Source: Alphaproteobacteria bacterium (GTDB taxonomy: Bacteria; Pseudomonadota; Alphaproteobacteria; Micropepsales; Micropepsaceae). Taken from it: a stretch of DNA of 64,000 nucleotides. The stretch lies in assembly GCA_947474565.1 (NCBI GenBank), contig CANJIS010000004.1:80315-144314 (forward strand), written 5' to 3'. Within the stretch, counting starts at the first letter, position 1, and each line of letters starts with the position of its first letter. A program made the position numbers and the translations under genes. Under the pieces are notes generated by a model, which was given only the letters and a program-made list of their open reading frames with translations, was not told the DNA's origin and made no database searches. Shown here piece after piece: positions 48,095 through 58,583 of this stretch.

Positions 48095-50317
48095 TTATCG
48101 CTTTTTTGGCTTAAATCGCGCCGGTTTGCGCTGGTCTGACCGGCCCGGCCGGCGCTGGCCGGGCGTGCCCCCCGCCGCCAGCTCGAAGCGCAGGCCCCCG
48201 GTTACCGGGGCTGCTTCCACAAGTTTCACGCTCACGTTGTCGCCCAACCCATAGCTGGTGCCGGTGCGCTCGCCGATCATGGCCTGGCGGCGCTCGTCGA
48301 AACGGAAATATTCCAGGCCCAGGTTTCGCGCCGGCAGCAGGCCTTCCGCGCCGGACTCGCGCAAACGCACAAATAGGCCGAATTTGGTGACGCCGGTGAT
48401 GCGGGCCTCGAAGGTCGCCCCGACATGCGCTTCCATAAAGGCGGCGACATAGCGGTCGGTGGAATCGCGTTCCGCCGCCATGGCGCGGCGTTCGGTCATG
48501 GAAATCGCTTCGGCGATTTCCGGCAATTTCTTGATCTCGCCTTCCGTCAATCCATCGCCGCCCGGCAAATTCAAACCCCGGATCAGGGCGCGATGCACGA
48601 TCAGGTCGGCATAACGGCGGATGGGCGAGGTGAAATGGGCATACTTCGCCAAATTCAATCCGAAATGGCCAATATTTCGCGCATCATAGATGGCCTGGGC
48701 CTGGCTGCGCAGCACCACGTCATTCATCACCGCCTCATGCGGCGTGCCTTTGGCGGATGAAAGAACGCGATTGAAGGCGCCGGGCTGCACCACCTGGCCC
48801 TTGGCGAAAGTGATATTCAGCGTCCGCAGGAAATCGGAAAATGCGAACAGCTTCTCTTTGGAGGGGGTATCGTGGATGCGATAGATCAGCGGCGTCCTGG
48901 CCTGTTCCAGCGCTTCGGCGGCCGCGATATTGGCCAGCACCATGCACTCTTCGATCAGCTTCATGCTTTCCAGCCGTTCGCGGTAAGCAATGGAAGCAAC
49001 TTTGCCGTCCGCCCCCAGCACAATGCGCCGTTCCGGCAAATCAAGATCGAGCGGGCTGCGCTTTTCCCGGGCAATGGTCAGGGTTTTGTAAGCCGCCCAC
49101 AGATCGGCCAGAGTCTGGCGCACCGTGGCGCTCATCTCGGCCTCGGGATTTCCGTCAAAGGCTTTCTGTGCCCGGGCATAGGTCAGCCGCGCTGCCGATC
49201 GCATCACGCCGCGGATAAAGGTGTGGCTCTGTTTGTGGCCGTGCGAGTCGAAAATCATCCGCACCGCCAGGCAGGGCCGGTCCACGCCTTCTTTCAGGGA
49301 GCAAAGATCGGCGGACAATTCCTCCGGCAGCATGGGCACCACGCGGTCCGGGAAATAGGCGCTGTTGCCGCGCTTCAGGGCTTCCTTGTCCAGCGCTGAC
49401 CCCGGCGTGACATAATGAGCAACGTCCGCAATCGCGACCAGGACCTCATAGCCGCCCCCCTCGCGCGGTCCCGCCCACACCGCATCGTCATGGTCGCGGG
49501 CGTCTTCGGGATCGATGGTGACAAGGGGGGTGGCGCGCAGATCGGTGCGGCTTTTGATCGAGTCCGCGTCCATCGGCTGGGCCGCCTTGGCCTGATCGAT
49601 GGCGGTCTGCGGAAACACGGTGTGAATGCCGTGCGCATGAATGGCGATCAGGCTGATAGTGCGGGGCGAATCCATGCTGCCCACGCGCTCAACCACTTTC
49701 ACGCGGGGAAACCCGGCCGACTTTCCGCCCAGTAGTTCGCACGCCACCAGTTCATGGTGTTTCGCGCCGTTGGCGTCGCGCTTGTCCAGGGCATATTCGC
49801 CGCGCGCCTTGCGCTCCACCGGCATGACGCGGAAGCCAAACTCGGTTTCCCGCAGCACGCCCAAAACGCGCTCGGGCCCAACGGATTCTTCTTCCAGCCG
49901 GCGAACGACTTTGGCTTCATAACTTTCGCCGCGCTTTTCCAGCCGCGCCAGCACGCGGTTGCCCGCCGCCAGGGCGCGCCCTTCCTTGGGCGGCATCACG
50001 TAGATGGCAGGGGGAGCTTCGTCGGATTCCCAGTTCAACGGCTTGGCGAGCAATTCACCGTCTTCATCGGGGCCGGTGACTTCGATCACCATCATTTCCG
50101 GCAATTCGCCGTGGCGGGTGAAGCCGCGCTTGGCGCGGCCCGCAATGGCGCCTTCGCCTTCCAGCTCCTTCAGCAGCTTCTTGAGATAGATTCGGTCCGA
50201 ACCCTTTAGCCCCGCCAGCCGCGCCAGATCACGCTTGGTGGCGCCGGGATTCTCGGCGAGCAGGGCAAGCAGGCGGGCTTTGTCGAGTTTCGGCGCGTTG
50301 GTATGCCGTTTGGCCAA
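48095..50317 (-). CDS. rnr: Ribonuclease R
   Basis: The 740-residue protein has an N-terminal helix-turn-helix (PGATKRDLARLAGLKGSDRIYLKKLL), two cold-shock domains, and the RNB core with TIDPEDARDHDDAVWA (metal-binding Asp set), YFPDRVVPMLPEELS and FAHFTSPIRRYADLIVHRAL-like FTSPIRRYADLIVHRAL. An S1 domain follows (VGATFEARITGVTKFGLFVRL), then a basic tail RSDQRKPARFKPKKR. It degrades structured RNA from the 3' end. Its ATG directly abuts the topA stop. Confidence 0.96.
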   Translation of the reverse strand: MAKRHTNAPKLDKARLLALLAENPGATKRDLARLAGLKGSDRIYLKKLLKELEGEGAIAGRAKRGFTRHGELPEMMVIEVTGPDEDGELLAKPLNWESDEAPPAIYVMPPKEGRALAAGNRVLARLEKRGESYEAKVVRRLEEESVGPERVLGVLRETEFGFRVMPVERKARGEYALDKRDANGAKHHELVACELLGGKSAGFPRVKVVERVGSMDSPRTISLIAIHAHGIHTVFPQTAIDQAKAAQPMDADSIKSRTDLRATPLVTIDPEDARDHDDAVWAGPREGGGYEVLVAIADVAHYVTPGSALDKEALKRGNSAYFPDRVVPMLPEELSADLCSLKEGVDRPCLAVRMIFDSHGHKQSHTFIRGVMRSAARLTYARAQKAFDGNPEAEMSATVRQTLADLWAAYKTLTIAREKRSPLDLDLPERRIVLGADGKVASIAYRERLESMKLIEECMVLANIAAAEALEQARTPLIYRIHDTPSKEKLFAFSDFLRTLNITFAKGQVVQPGAFNRVLSSAKGTPHEAVMNDVVLRSQAQAIYDARNIGHFGLNLAKYAHFTSPIRRYADLIVHRALIRGLNLPGGDGLTEGEIKKLPEIAEAISMTERRAMAAERDSTDRYVAAFMEAHVGATFEARITGVTKFGLFVRLRESGAEGLLPARNLGLEYFRFDERRQAMIGERTGTSYGLGDNVSVKLVEAAPVTGGLRFELAAGGTPGQRRPGRSDQRKPARFKPKKR

Positions 50318-52948
50318 TTATTCGCCCGCCACCGGTTCCGGTTTTTTCTCCGCTGCGGGCTTCTTTTTGGCCGCGGGTTTCTTGGTGGCGGCTTTGACCG
50401 GTTTTTCGGCTTTGGCTTTTGCTTCAGCCTTGCGCTTCGGCGCGGCTTTCTTCTTTTTCTTCTTGCCGCCGCCCTTGGCCCCCCGCTCGGCGATCAACGC
50501 CTCTGCCTGCTCCAGCGTCACCTGTTCCGGATCGCTGGCTTCGGGAATGGTGGCATTGGTTTCGCCGTCGCTGACATAGGGTCCGTAACGGCCCTTCAGT
50601 ACCTTGATCGCCAACCCGTCCTTGCCCGCGCCCAACTCCTTGATCACTTGCGGGCCACGGCGTCCGCCCTTGGCTTTCTTTTCCGCCAGAATGGTCACGG
50701 CATGGTTGAGGCCGATGTTGAAAACATCGTCGGGAGATTCCAGCGAGGCATACTTGCCGTCATGGGCGACATAAGGCCCAAAGCGGCCGAAATTGGACGT
50801 GATCATCTTGCCGTCTTCGGGATGGCTGCCTACTTCGCGCGGCAGCGACAACAGCTTCACCGCCATGGCGAGATCGACTTCGGCGGGATCGGTGCCCTTG
50901 GGCAAGCCGCTGCGCTTGGGCTTCTTGTCTTCGCCCAACTGAACATACGGCCCGAACCGGCCGTTGCGCAGGGTCACTTGTGTTTCGGTGCCGGGGAACA
51001 GGCCCAACTCACGCGGGCCTGCATCGCCTTCGCCCGGCTTGGCGCCAAGCTGGCGGGTGAATTTGCATTCCGGGTAATTGGTGCAGCCGACAAAAGCGCC
51101 GAACCGGCCCAGCTTCAGATTGAGCGTTCCGCTTTCGCAATTCGGGCACTTGCGCGGATCCTTGCCATCATCCCCAACCGGGAAGATGTGGGTGCTCATC
51201 TTGGCGTCCAGCTCGTCGATCACCTGACGGATCTTGAGATCCTTGGTGCCGGCGACAGCGGCAGAGAAATCCGTCCAGAAATCGCGCAGCAGGGCCTTCC
51301 AGTCGGCGTTGCCTGCGGAAACCTCGTCCAGTTTCTCCTCCAGGTCGGCGGTAAAATCATACTCCACATAGCGCTTGAAGAAGCTCTGCAGGAAGGTGGT
51401 GACCAACCGGCCCTTGTCTTCGGGGAAGAAGCGTCCGCGATCCTGCCGCACATAGGCGCGGTCGCGCAGCGTGGAAAGAATGGTGGCATAGGTGGAAGGC
51501 CGGCCGATGCCAAGCTCTTCCAGCTTTTTGACCAGGCTGGCTTCGGAATAGCGCGGCGGCGGCTCGGTGAAATGCTGAGCGGATTTTACATTCTCCGCTT
51601 TGGCTTTTTCTCCGGCGGTGACTTTCGGCAGGCGCGAGCCTTCCTCGTCAACCGTGTCGTCTTCGCCTTCCAGGTACAGCGTGAGAAAGCCGTCAAACAA
51701 AGTGACGGTGCCGGTGGCGCGCAAGGTGATCTTCTTGTCACCGGAAATCACATCCACCGTGGTGCGTTCCTGCTCGGCGCTTTCCATTTGGCTGGCGATG
51801 GCGCGCTTCCAGATCAGTTCGTAAAGCTTGGCCGCATCGCCTTCCAGGTAACGCGACACTTCTTCCGGCGTGCGCGCGAAGCTGGTGGGGCGAATGGCTT
51901 CATGCGCTTCCTGGGCGTTGGCGGCGCGGCTGGTATAGGTGCGCGGCGCGCCCGGCACATAGCGGGCGCCATATTTGTCGCCGATCACGGCGCGGGCTTC
52001 CGTTACGGCTTCACCCACCATGGTGACGCCATCGGTTCGCATATAGGTGATCAGGCCGGTGGTTTCGCCGCCGATTTCCACGCCTTCATAAAGACCTTGC
52101 GCCACCTGCATGGTGCGCTTGGCATTGAAGCCCAGCTTGCGCGAGGCTTCCTGCTGCAAGGTGGAGGTAATAAAGGGCGGCGAGGGATTGCGCTTGACCG
52201 GCTTGGCTTCGACGCTGCCGATGGAGAAGCTCTGTGCCTTGATCGCGTCCAGCGCGCGCGTTGCCTGGGCTTCGTTGCCCAGCGACAGCTTTTCCAGCTT
52301 CTTGCCATCCAGCTGAATCAGCCGCGCGGCAAAATTTCCTGCGCCGGATTCGATATCAGCGTCGATGCTCCAATATTCCTGGGCCCGGAAGGCTTCGATT
52401 TCGGTTTCGCGCTCCACCACCAGGCGCAGCGCCACGCTTTGCACCCGGCCAGCCGAACGCGCGCCGGGCAATTTGCGCCATAGCACCGGCGACAGGGTGA
52501 AGCCGACCAGATAGTCCAGCGCGCGGCGGGCGAGATACGCGTCCACCAGTTCCTGGTTGATCTGGCGGGGATTGGCGATCGCTTCCAGGATCGCCGACTT
52601 GGTGACGGCGTTGAACACAACCCGTTCCACCGGCATCTTGCCCAGGGCATGCTTCTGGCGAAGCACTTCTAATATGTGCCAGCTGATGGCTTCGCCTTCC
52701 CGATCCGGGTCGGTGGCCAGGATCAGCTTGTCAGCGCCTTTCACGGCGCTGGCGATGTCCTTCATTTTGGACTGCGCCCGGGCGTCCACTTCCCAGACCA
52801 TGGAGAAATCGTCATCCGGATTCACCGACCCATCCTTGGACGGCAGGTCGCGGATATGGCCGAAGCTGGCCAGGACTTTGTAGCCGGGGCCGAGATACTT
52901 ATTGATGGTCTTGGCTTTGGCGGGGGATTCTACGACGAGGACGTTCAT
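50318..52948 (-). CDS. topA: DNA topoisomerase I
   Basis: The 876-residue protein opens with the TOPRIM domain (MNVLVVESPAKAKTINKYLG, ATDPDREGEAISWH). The catalytic Tyr is in GLITYMRTDGVTM, and there is RAQEAHEAIRPT-like NAQEAHEAIRPT. A C-terminal zinc-finger block has CPNCESGTLNLKLGRFGAFVGC, followed by two GRFGPYV repeats. The last 50 residues are Lys/Ala/Pro-rich (KKKKKKAAPKRKAEAKAKAE), which probably adds nonspecific nucleic-acid binding. It relaxes negative supercoils, balancing gyrase. A 241-bp gap separates it from dprA. Confidence 0.97.
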   Translation of the reverse strand: MNVLVVESPAKAKTINKYLGPGYKVLASFGHIRDLPSKDGSVNPDDDFSMVWEVDARAQSKMKDIASAVKGADKLILATDPDREGEAISWHILEVLRQKHALGKMPVERVVFNAVTKSAILEAIANPRQINQELVDAYLARRALDYLVGFTLSPVLWRKLPGARSAGRVQSVALRLVVERETEIEAFRAQEYWSIDADIESGAGNFAARLIQLDGKKLEKLSLGNEAQATRALDAIKAQSFSIGSVEAKPVKRNPSPPFITSTLQQEASRKLGFNAKRTMQVAQGLYEGVEIGGETTGLITYMRTDGVTMVGEAVTEARAVIGDKYGARYVPGAPRTYTSRAANAQEAHEAIRPTSFARTPEEVSRYLEGDAAKLYELIWKRAIASQMESAEQERTTVDVISGDKKITLRATGTVTLFDGFLTLYLEGEDDTVDEEGSRLPKVTAGEKAKAENVKSAQHFTEPPPRYSEASLVKKLEELGIGRPSTYATILSTLRDRAYVRQDRGRFFPEDKGRLVTTFLQSFFKRYVEYDFTADLEEKLDEVSAGNADWKALLRDFWTDFSAAVAGTKDLKIRQVIDELDAKMSTHIFPVGDDGKDPRKCPNCESGTLNLKLGRFGAFVGCTNYPECKFTRQLGAKPGEGDAGPRELGLFPGTETQVTLRNGRFGPYVQLGEDKKPKRSGLPKGTDPAEVDLAMAVKLLSLPREVGSHPEDGKMITSNFGRFGPYVAHDGKYASLESPDDVFNIGLNHAVTILAEKKAKGGRRGPQVIKELGAGKDGLAIKVLKGRYGPYVSDGETNATIPEASDPEQVTLEQAEALIAERGAKGGGKKKKKKAAPKRKAEAKAKAEKPVKAATKKPAAKKKPAAEKKPEPVAGE

Positions 52949-53189
52949 GCCGGGCTTTGATTTACCTAGGGTTTTTCGGGGGACTTATCTGGGGAGAGGG
53001 TGGTCCTGCGACAAGGCCGGGCTGGGGCAGGCGCGGCGGGGGCGGACACTGATAGAAGCCCAACCGGCCTGTCAACGTGACCCCTGGTGTAGATACATAA
53101 CCACAGGTTGAAAAACCGGCATTTACGGCCAAAACATCAACCTGGAATTGCTCTTATAGGCCCCTGATAATTTAACAAAATCCGAGGCT

Positions 53190-54302
53190 TCAGTTCCAGG
53201 CCACAAAATTTCCTGTCGAACGGCGACAGCGTACGGCCAGTTCCAGCTCCAAAAGCACGGTCAGGACCACCGAAGCGGGAGCGCCGGTCGGTCGAATCAA
53301 CTCGTCGACATGAACCGGGGCGGGGCTCAGCGCTTCTTCGACGGCGCGGCGAATCCGGTCGGCTTCCTGTTCCAGCGCACCGGTATCTGGCGTGGCTTTC
53401 ACCTCCGAACCGTCAGGTTCGGCGAAGCCGCTGCCTAACATCGGGCGCAGCACCGCCAACACATCTTCGGCGCTTTCAGTCAGGGTGGCGCCATTGCGGA
53501 TCAGCCGGTTCGGTCCTTTGGCGCGGGGATCAAGCGGCGATCCCGGCACTGCAAAAATCTCGCGCCCCTGTTCCAGGGCATAATTGGCGCTGATCAACGA
53601 GCCGGAACGTTCGGCAGCTTCCACCACCACCAGGCCGCGCGACAGACCAGAGATGAGCCGGTTGCGGCGGGGAAAGTGGCGCGCTTGCGGCGCCTCGCCA
53701 AAGCGCATTTCGGAAATGATCGCGCCCTCGGCAAGAATGGCGTCATAGAGTTTCTGGTTTTCCGGCGGATAGACCACGTCTACGCCGCCCGCTACCACCG
53801 CGACGGTGCCGCTTTGCAAGGCGCCCTCATGCGCGGCGGAATCGATCCCGCGCGCCAGGCCCGATGCGATGACAAGATTGGCGTTTCCAAGATCCTGCGC
53901 CAAAGTGAAAGCCAATTTTCGCCCAAGGGCGGATGCGTTGCGCGCGCCGACAATCGCCACCATGTCGCGCTGCAACAGCGATGTGTGGCCCAGTACGCAA
54001 ATGAGGGGCGGCGGCGGATCAAGCGCGGCCAGGCCGGATGGAAAATCCGGCTCGCAGGATGCGATCAAGCGCCAGCCCAGCCGCGACAGATCTTCGATCT
54101 CGCGTGCAACATCATTTTCCGGCGGCAATACGAATTTTTTGGCGCCGCCGCCGCGCGCCGCCAGGCAGGGCAGTTCACTCAGCGCCGCGCCGGCGCTGCT
54201 GAAACGCGCCATCAAGCCGGCAAAGGTAACGGGGCCGACATTCTCGGTGCGCGCCAGCCTCAGCCAGTCGCGCCGCTCTTTGTCATCAAGCTTGCGCGCC
54301 AT
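53190..54302 (-). CDS. dprA: DNA-processing protein DprA
   Basis: This 370-residue protein has the Rossmann-like DprA core: MVAIVGARNASALGRKLAF, VIASGLARGIDSAAHEGAL, GTVAVVAGGVDVVYPPENQ, then RNRLISGLSRGLVVVEA and GREIFAVPGSPLDPRAKGPN. A C-terminal winged-helix domain is present (PAPVHVDELIRPTGAPASVVLTVLLELEL). DprA loads RecA on incoming single-stranded DNA in transformation. It overlaps plsY by 17 bases. No other competence gene is in the window. Confidence 0.95.
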   Translation of the reverse strand: MARKLDDKERRDWLRLARTENVGPVTFAGLMARFSSAGAALSELPCLAARGGGAKKFVLPPENDVAREIEDLSRLGWRLIASCEPDFPSGLAALDPPPPLICVLGHTSLLQRDMVAIVGARNASALGRKLAFTLAQDLGNANLVIASGLARGIDSAAHEGALQSGTVAVVAGGVDVVYPPENQKLYDAILAEGAIISEMRFGEAPQARHFPRRNRLISGLSRGLVVVEAAERSGSLISANYALEQGREIFAVPGSPLDPRAKGPNRLIRNGATLTESAEDVLAVLRPMLGSGFAEPDGSEVKATPDTGALEQEADRIRRAVEEALSPAPVHVDELIRPTGAPASVVLTVLLELELAVRCRRSTGNFVAWN

Positions 54303-54906
54303 TTTCTTTTTTGGCGCCGATGCGCGGTTCTTCGCCGCGCAGCAGGCGGCTTATGTTTTCGCGATGCATAAAGATAATCATTGCCGCCAGCACCGCCGCC
54401 AAAGGCGCGTAATCGCGCTGGCCGAAAGCGAAGAAATAAACCGGCGAGAGCGCGATGGCGATAAGGGCGGAAAGGGACGAGATGCGCCATACCAGCGCCA
54501 TCACCAGCCATGTGGCGCAGACCAGCAATCCCACCGGCCAATAAAGCGCCAGACACACGCCCAGAAAGGTGGCGACACCTTTGCCGCCCTTGAAGCGCAG
54601 CCACAAGGGAAACAAATGCCCCAGCACCGCTGCCAGGGCCGCGAATATTTCCGCGCCATGCGGCAGGTAATATCTGGTGATCAACACTGCCGCCGCGCCC
54701 TTGGCGCCATCGCATAGCAATGTCGCCACGGCCGCCCATTTCTTGCCGGTGCGCAGCACATTGGTGGCGCCGATATTGCCCGAGCCGATCTTGCGTACAT
54801 CGCCCGCGCCGGAAAGCCAGGCGAAGAAAAGCCCAAACGGAATGGACCCCAGGAAGTAGCCCAGGGCGATAACGACTGCAGCAGCGGCATGAATTAGCAA
54901 CGTCAT
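54286..54906 (-). CDS. plsY: Glycerol-3-phosphate acyltransferase PlsY
   Basis: This 206-residue membrane protein has five or so helices and the three cytoplasmic PlsY motifs: LGSIPFGLFFAW with GSGNIGATNVLRT (motif 1), LRFKGGKGVATFLGV (motif 2, KGGKGVAT), and the loop with RHRENISRLLRGEEPR-like HRENISRLLRGEEPRIG near the C-terminus (motif 3). It acylates glycerol-3-phosphate from acyl-phosphate. It lies 68 bases after pyrC and overlaps dprA by 17 bases. Confidence 0.95.
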   Translation of the reverse strand: MTLLIHAAAAVVIALGYFLGSIPFGLFFAWLSGAGDVRKIGSGNIGATNVLRTGKKWAAVATLLCDGAKGAAAVLITRYYLPHGAEIFAALAAVLGHLFPLWLRFKGGKGVATFLGVCLALYWPVGLLVCATWLVMALVWRISSLSALIAIALSPVYFFAFGQRDYAPLAAVLAAMIIFMHRENISRLLRGEEPRIGAKKENGAQA

Positions 54907-54974
54907 GGCGGCGGACGATGACAGGCTTTTTTAGCGAAATCCATATTCGCTGCGCTTGCTAAGAAAAGCTAAGC

Positions 54975-56270
54975 CTATCCAGCCGTATAGACGCATTCGC
55001 CGCCGACAAAGGTCATGCGGGCCCGGCCCTGGAATTTGCGGCCTTCAAAGGCGGTATTGTGCGCGCGCGAATGCAGCTTGCGCTCATTCACGACAAAGGG
55101 TTCGCCATCGTCCAGCAGCACCAGATCGGCCGGCGCACCCTTGGTCAGCGTGCCCGCATTCAGTCCCAGCACGCGGGCAGGGGTTGATGTCAGCGCCTTC
55201 AGCACATGGCTCAGGCTGGCATGGCCGTTGTGATGCACGCTCAGTGCAACCGGCAACAGCGTCTCAAGACCAACCGTGCCGAAAGCGGCGGCGCCGAAAG
55301 GCTGGCGCTTGGTATCCGCGCCCTGCGGTTCATGGCTGGAAACGATGACATCGATCACGCCGCTGGCGACGCCTTCCACCATCGCGGCGCGATCATCTTC
55401 CGAGCGCAACGGAGGCTTGACCTTGCGGAAGGTGTAATAAAGCCCGACATCCAGCTCGTTCAGCGCCAGATGATGGGCAGAGACGCCGCACGTGATCGGC
55501 AGCCCGCGCGCCTTGGCGGCAGCAATGACCTCCAGGCTGGCGCGGGTGGAAATCTGGCCGAAGTGATATCGCGCGCCGGTCAACTCCACCAGTCGTATGT
55601 CACGTTCCGCGATGATCGCCTCCGCCAGTGCGGGCCCTGCCGGCAATCCCATGCGGGTGGCGAACTCGCCTTCGGTCATCGCCGCGCCCTGCGTCAGGTC
55701 GGGGTCTTCGGCATGACCGACCACCAGCGTGTCGAAGGTGGCGGCATAGCTTAAGGCGCGGCGCATCACGCGCGCATTTGCGACTGTGCGGTCGCCGTCG
55801 GTGAAGGCCACCGCGCCGGCTTCTTTCAAAAGGCCGATTTCGGTCATGACTTCGCCGGCCAGCTTGCGGGTCAGCGCCGCCATCGGGGCGACGCGAACCT
55901 TTGCGGTTGCGGCGGCGCGGCGCTTGAGGAAATCCACCAGCGACGGCTCGTCAATCACTGGATCGGTATTGGGCATTGTGACCATGGTGGTGACGCCGCC
56001 CGCCGCCGCTGCTTCGCTGGCCGATTGCAGGCTTTCGCGATGCTCCGCGCCCGGCTCGCCAGTAAAGACGCGGCAGTCGATCAAGCCCGGGGCCAGCACA
56101 AGCCCGCGGCAGTCAATAATCTCGGGATCATTCTTGTCGGCATCGTTGAACAGGCGCGGGCCGATATCGGCGATGCGGCCATTTTCAACCAGCAAGCCGC
56201 CCTTGGCATCCAGGCCAGAGGCCGGATCGATCAGGCGCGCGTTGCGGAATGCGATGCGCCGCCCGTTCAT
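54975..56270 (-). CDS. pyrC: Dihydroorotase-like protein, probably non-catalytic (PyrC'/PyrX)
   Basis: The 431-residue protein has the amidohydrolase fold of a dihydroorotase ([40 protein letters not shown]). The metal-binding HxH expected after GLID is replaced by RVF. The later His/Asp positions are also lost: [13 protein letters not shown] lacks the usual HVST His, and [15 protein letters not shown] has Ser in place of the catalytic Asp. This fits the inactive subunit that supports assembly of aspartate carbamoyltransferase. It overlaps pyrB by 4 bases. An active dihydroorotase should be elsewhere. Confidence 0.9.
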   Translation of the reverse strand: MNGRRIAFRNARLIDPASGLDAKGGLLVENGRIADIGPRLFNDADKNDPEIIDCRGLVLAPGLIDCRVFTGEPGAEHRESLQSASEAAAAGGVTTMVTMPNTDPVIDEPSLVDFLKRRAAATAKVRVAPMAALTRKLAGEVMTEIGLLKEAGAVAFTDGDRTVANARVMRRALSYAATFDTLVVGHAEDPDLTQGAAMTEGEFATRMGLPAGPALAEAIIAERDIRLVELTGARYHFGQISTRASLEVIAAAKARGLPITCGVSAHHLALNELDVGLYYTFRKVKPPLRSEDDRAAMVEGVASGVIDVIVSSHEPQGADTKRQPFGAAAFGTVGLETLLPVALSVHHNGHASLSHVLKALTSTPARVLGLNAGTLTKGAPADLVLLDDGEPFVVNERKLHSRAHNTAFEGRKFQGRARMTFVGGECVYTAG

Positions 56271-57214
56271 TTCATACCTCTTGAGAGTGCGTCGAGAACC
56301 GCCATGCGGATGGCGACACCCATTTCCACCTGTTCGGCAATCAGGCTCACTTCCATATCGTCGGCGATATCGGACGCGATCTCCACGCCCCGGTTCATCG
56401 GGCCGGGATGCATCACCAGCGCACCTGGCTTGGCGAAGGAGAGCTTCTCGCGATCCAAACCATAGAAGCGGAAATATTCGCGGGTAGACGGCACAAAGGC
56501 GCCGGTCATCCGCTCCAGCTGCAAGCGCAGCATCATCACAATGTCCACCCCGGCCAGCCCGGCGCGCATGTCGGTGAAAACTTCCACACCAAAGCGGTCG
56601 GCCTGGGCGGGCAGCAACGTACCCGGTGCGATCAAGCGGACCCGCGCGCCCATCAGGGACAGAAGGCGAATATTGGAGCGCGCCACGCGGGAATGCAGGA
56701 TGTCGCCGCAGATTGCCACGGTCAGACCATTGAAGCTCCCGCGCCGCCGCCGGATGGTCAAAGCATCGAGCAATGCCTGGGTGGGATGTTCATGCTGGCC
56801 GTCCCCGGCATTGACCACGCTGCAATCCAGCTTGCGGGACAGAAGTTCGGCCGCGCCGCTGTCGTGATGACGCACCACCAGAATGTCGGGGCGCATGGCG
56901 TTCAGGGTGGCGGCGGTATCGATCAGCGTTTCGCCCTTCGAGACCGAAGAGGTTTTGACGCTCATATTCAGAACGTCCGCGCCCATGCGCTTGCCCGCCA
57001 GCTCGAAACTGCTTTGGGTGCGGGTGGAAGCCTCGAAGAACAGATTGACCAGGGTGCGGCCCTTGAGCAGCGCAACCTTTTTGTTGGCGCCGCGGTTCAG
57101 CGCGGCATACGTCTCGGCCAGATCCAGGAGGGCGGTGACTTCCGGCGCAGAAATTCCTTCGATCCCGAGCAAGTGGCTCGATTTAAGGATCGGGGAAGCG
57201 GACGCGGATGTCAT
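56267..57214 (-). CDS. pyrB: Aspartate carbamoyltransferase catalytic subunit
   Basis: The protein is 315 residues from [20 protein letters not shown]; the track start adds 75 residues read from the MFS gene's 3' side. The carbamoyl-phosphate motif is [20 protein letters not shown]; others are [34 protein letters not shown], and the Arg/Pro-containing [14 protein letters not shown]. It starts pyrimidine synthesis from carbamoyl phosphate and aspartate. It is coupled to the dead dihydroorotase homologue. No pyrI regulatory gene is seen. Confidence 0.96.
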   Translation of the reverse strand: MTSASASPILKSSHLLGIEGISAPEVTALLDLAETYAALNRGANKKVALLKGRTLVNLFFEASTRTQSSFELAGKRMGADVLNMSVKTSSVSKGETLIDTAATLNAMRPDILVVRHHDSGAAELLSRKLDCSVVNAGDGQHEHPTQALLDALTIRRRRGSFNGLTVAICGDILHSRVARSNIRLLSLMGARVRLIAPGTLLPAQADRFGVEVFTDMRAGLAGVDIVMMLRLQLERMTGAFVPSTREYFRFYGLDREKLSFAKPGALVMHPGPMNRGVEIASDIADDMEVSLIAEQVEMGVAIRMAVLDALSRGMK

Positions 57215-57272
57215 TAAAGCGGGCCTTATAGAGGGGGAATCAGCACCCCGCAAGCGAAGCTTACAGGATCGG

Positions 57273-58583
57273 TTAAGCGGATATGTCCTCCAGCTTTTTT
57301 CCCGCCGGTTCGGGCAGGAAAAGCATGGCCAGCATGGCGATAGGCATGGAGCAGAGCAGCAGCTGCACGGCCGGGCCATGGGCGTGGAAATGGTCGTACA
57401 AACGGCCTTCCAGCAACAGGCTGAACGCCCCCGCGCCAATATTCACCAGATAGCGCAAGCCCGAAACGGTGGCGCGGTAACGGGTGGGCATGATCTCGAT
57501 GGCATAGCCCGACACCAGGGCATCGCCGCAAAGAAATCCAAAAAAGGCCAGCGCCCAGACCGGCGGCACCAGCCAGCCGCCAATGCCGCTGTAAAAAACA
57601 CCAAAGGCAGCGCCGCCCAGTCCCACAACCCCGATGGTGAGAGCCTTGCGTCCCAGCCGGTCCGAGAGATGACCGGCGCGCACGGTTAGTGCCAATCCGA
57701 TCAGCCCACCGGGAATGAAAACCAGATTCACATCCAACGGTGAGTAGTGCAGCACATTTTGCAGATAGGCGGCGGACAAAACCGAAGCCGGCGCAATGCC
57801 GAAGCCGAAGGCTGCGGCCATGATGAAGATGGTGGCCAAAAGTCTGGGGTGCTCGCGCAGCATTTCGGACAGAAGAGACAGTGTCTCCGTCCATTTGGAA
57901 CGGGTGCTCTCTACTTTTTCCTGGGCGGCGAAGTGGCTGGTTTCTGGCAGATTGCGCCGTAGCCACGCCACCAGGAACAACGGCAACGCGCCGATCACAT
58001 ACAGGGCCCGCCAGCCGAACGGGATGACATTGATGCTGAGAAAGGCCAGCGAAGCGAACCCCGCGCCCAGATAACTCAGCGCGCCCAGGGTGCCGTTGGC
58101 CCAGCCGCGCGCGCCCGCCGCCATTTCCTCGGCGATCACCACAAAACAAAGCATCTCTTCGGAATAGCCGAAGATGCGGGTCGCCAATTGCGCGGCGACG
58201 AATTGCTCATAGTTGGCGGCGAAGGCGGTGGCGAAGGTGAACAGCGCCTGGCCGAAGATGGTGAACAGCAGAAGCTTGCGCCGCCCCACCAGATCAGCGG
58301 AAGCGGCAATGAACAGCGCCACAAAGGCGGCCATGCGGAAAATCGAGACGGTGGGTGCGATCTGGTTTTCGGGAATATGCAGCCCGGCCTGAATCTGCGG
58401 CACCGCCAATCCATAAATGTTCATGTCAAAGCCGGCGAACAGCGCGGCAACGCCAACCAGCAGGAAAATCTTTTCTTGCCGCCAGATCATCACGTCATTG
58501 TTTGGACCGGGCGGTGGCCGCAATCCGGGCGGCAGCCAGCGGAAGCGGGCAGGCCGCTCTTCACGAGATAACGTGTCACTCAC
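57273..58583 (-). CDS. Major facilitator superfamily transporter
   Basis: This 436-residue protein has 12 predicted helices. MFS loop motifs are seen after helix 2 ([18 protein letters not shown], motif A) and after helix 8 ([18 protein letters not shown]), plus PETSHFA after helix 6. The pattern resembles metabolite:H+ or sugar-porter-like symporters. The substrate is unknown. Its 35-residue soluble N-terminus is Arg/Pro-rich. It overlaps the ruvX stop by 4 bases and is 58 bases upstream of pyrB. Confidence 0.9.
   Translation of the reverse strand: MSDTLSREERPARFRWLPPGLRPPPGPNNDVMIWRQEKIFLLVGVAALFAGFDMNIYGLAVPQIQAGLHIPENQIAPTVSIFRMAAFVALFIAASADLVGRRKLLLFTIFGQALFTFATAFAANYEQFVAAQLATRIFGYSEEMLCFVVIAEEMAAGARGWANGTLGALSYLGAGFASLAFLSINVIPFGWRALYVIGALPLFLVAWLRRNLPETSHFAAQEKVESTRSKWTETLSLLSEMLREHPRLLATIFIMAAAFGFGIAPASVLSAAYLQNVLHYSPLDVNLVFIPGGLIGLALTVRAGHLSDRLGRKALTIGVVGLGGAAFGVFYSGIGGWLVPPVWALAFFGFLCGDALVSGYAIEIMPTRYRATVSGLRYLVNIGAGAFSLLLEGRLYDHFHAHGPAVQLLLCSMPIAMLAMLFLPEPAGKKLEDISA

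Noticed and set aside
50303-52483. 726-aa plus-strand ORF antisense to topA
   Set aside because: Gly/Arg/His-rich translation with no domain pattern, fully opposite a clear topA gene; a GC-codon shadow.
53095-53110. Possible DnaA box ACATAACCACAGG between topA and dprA
   Set aside because: Only 7 of 9 bases match TTATCCACA, it is single, and it is far from dnaA; not enough for an origin claim.
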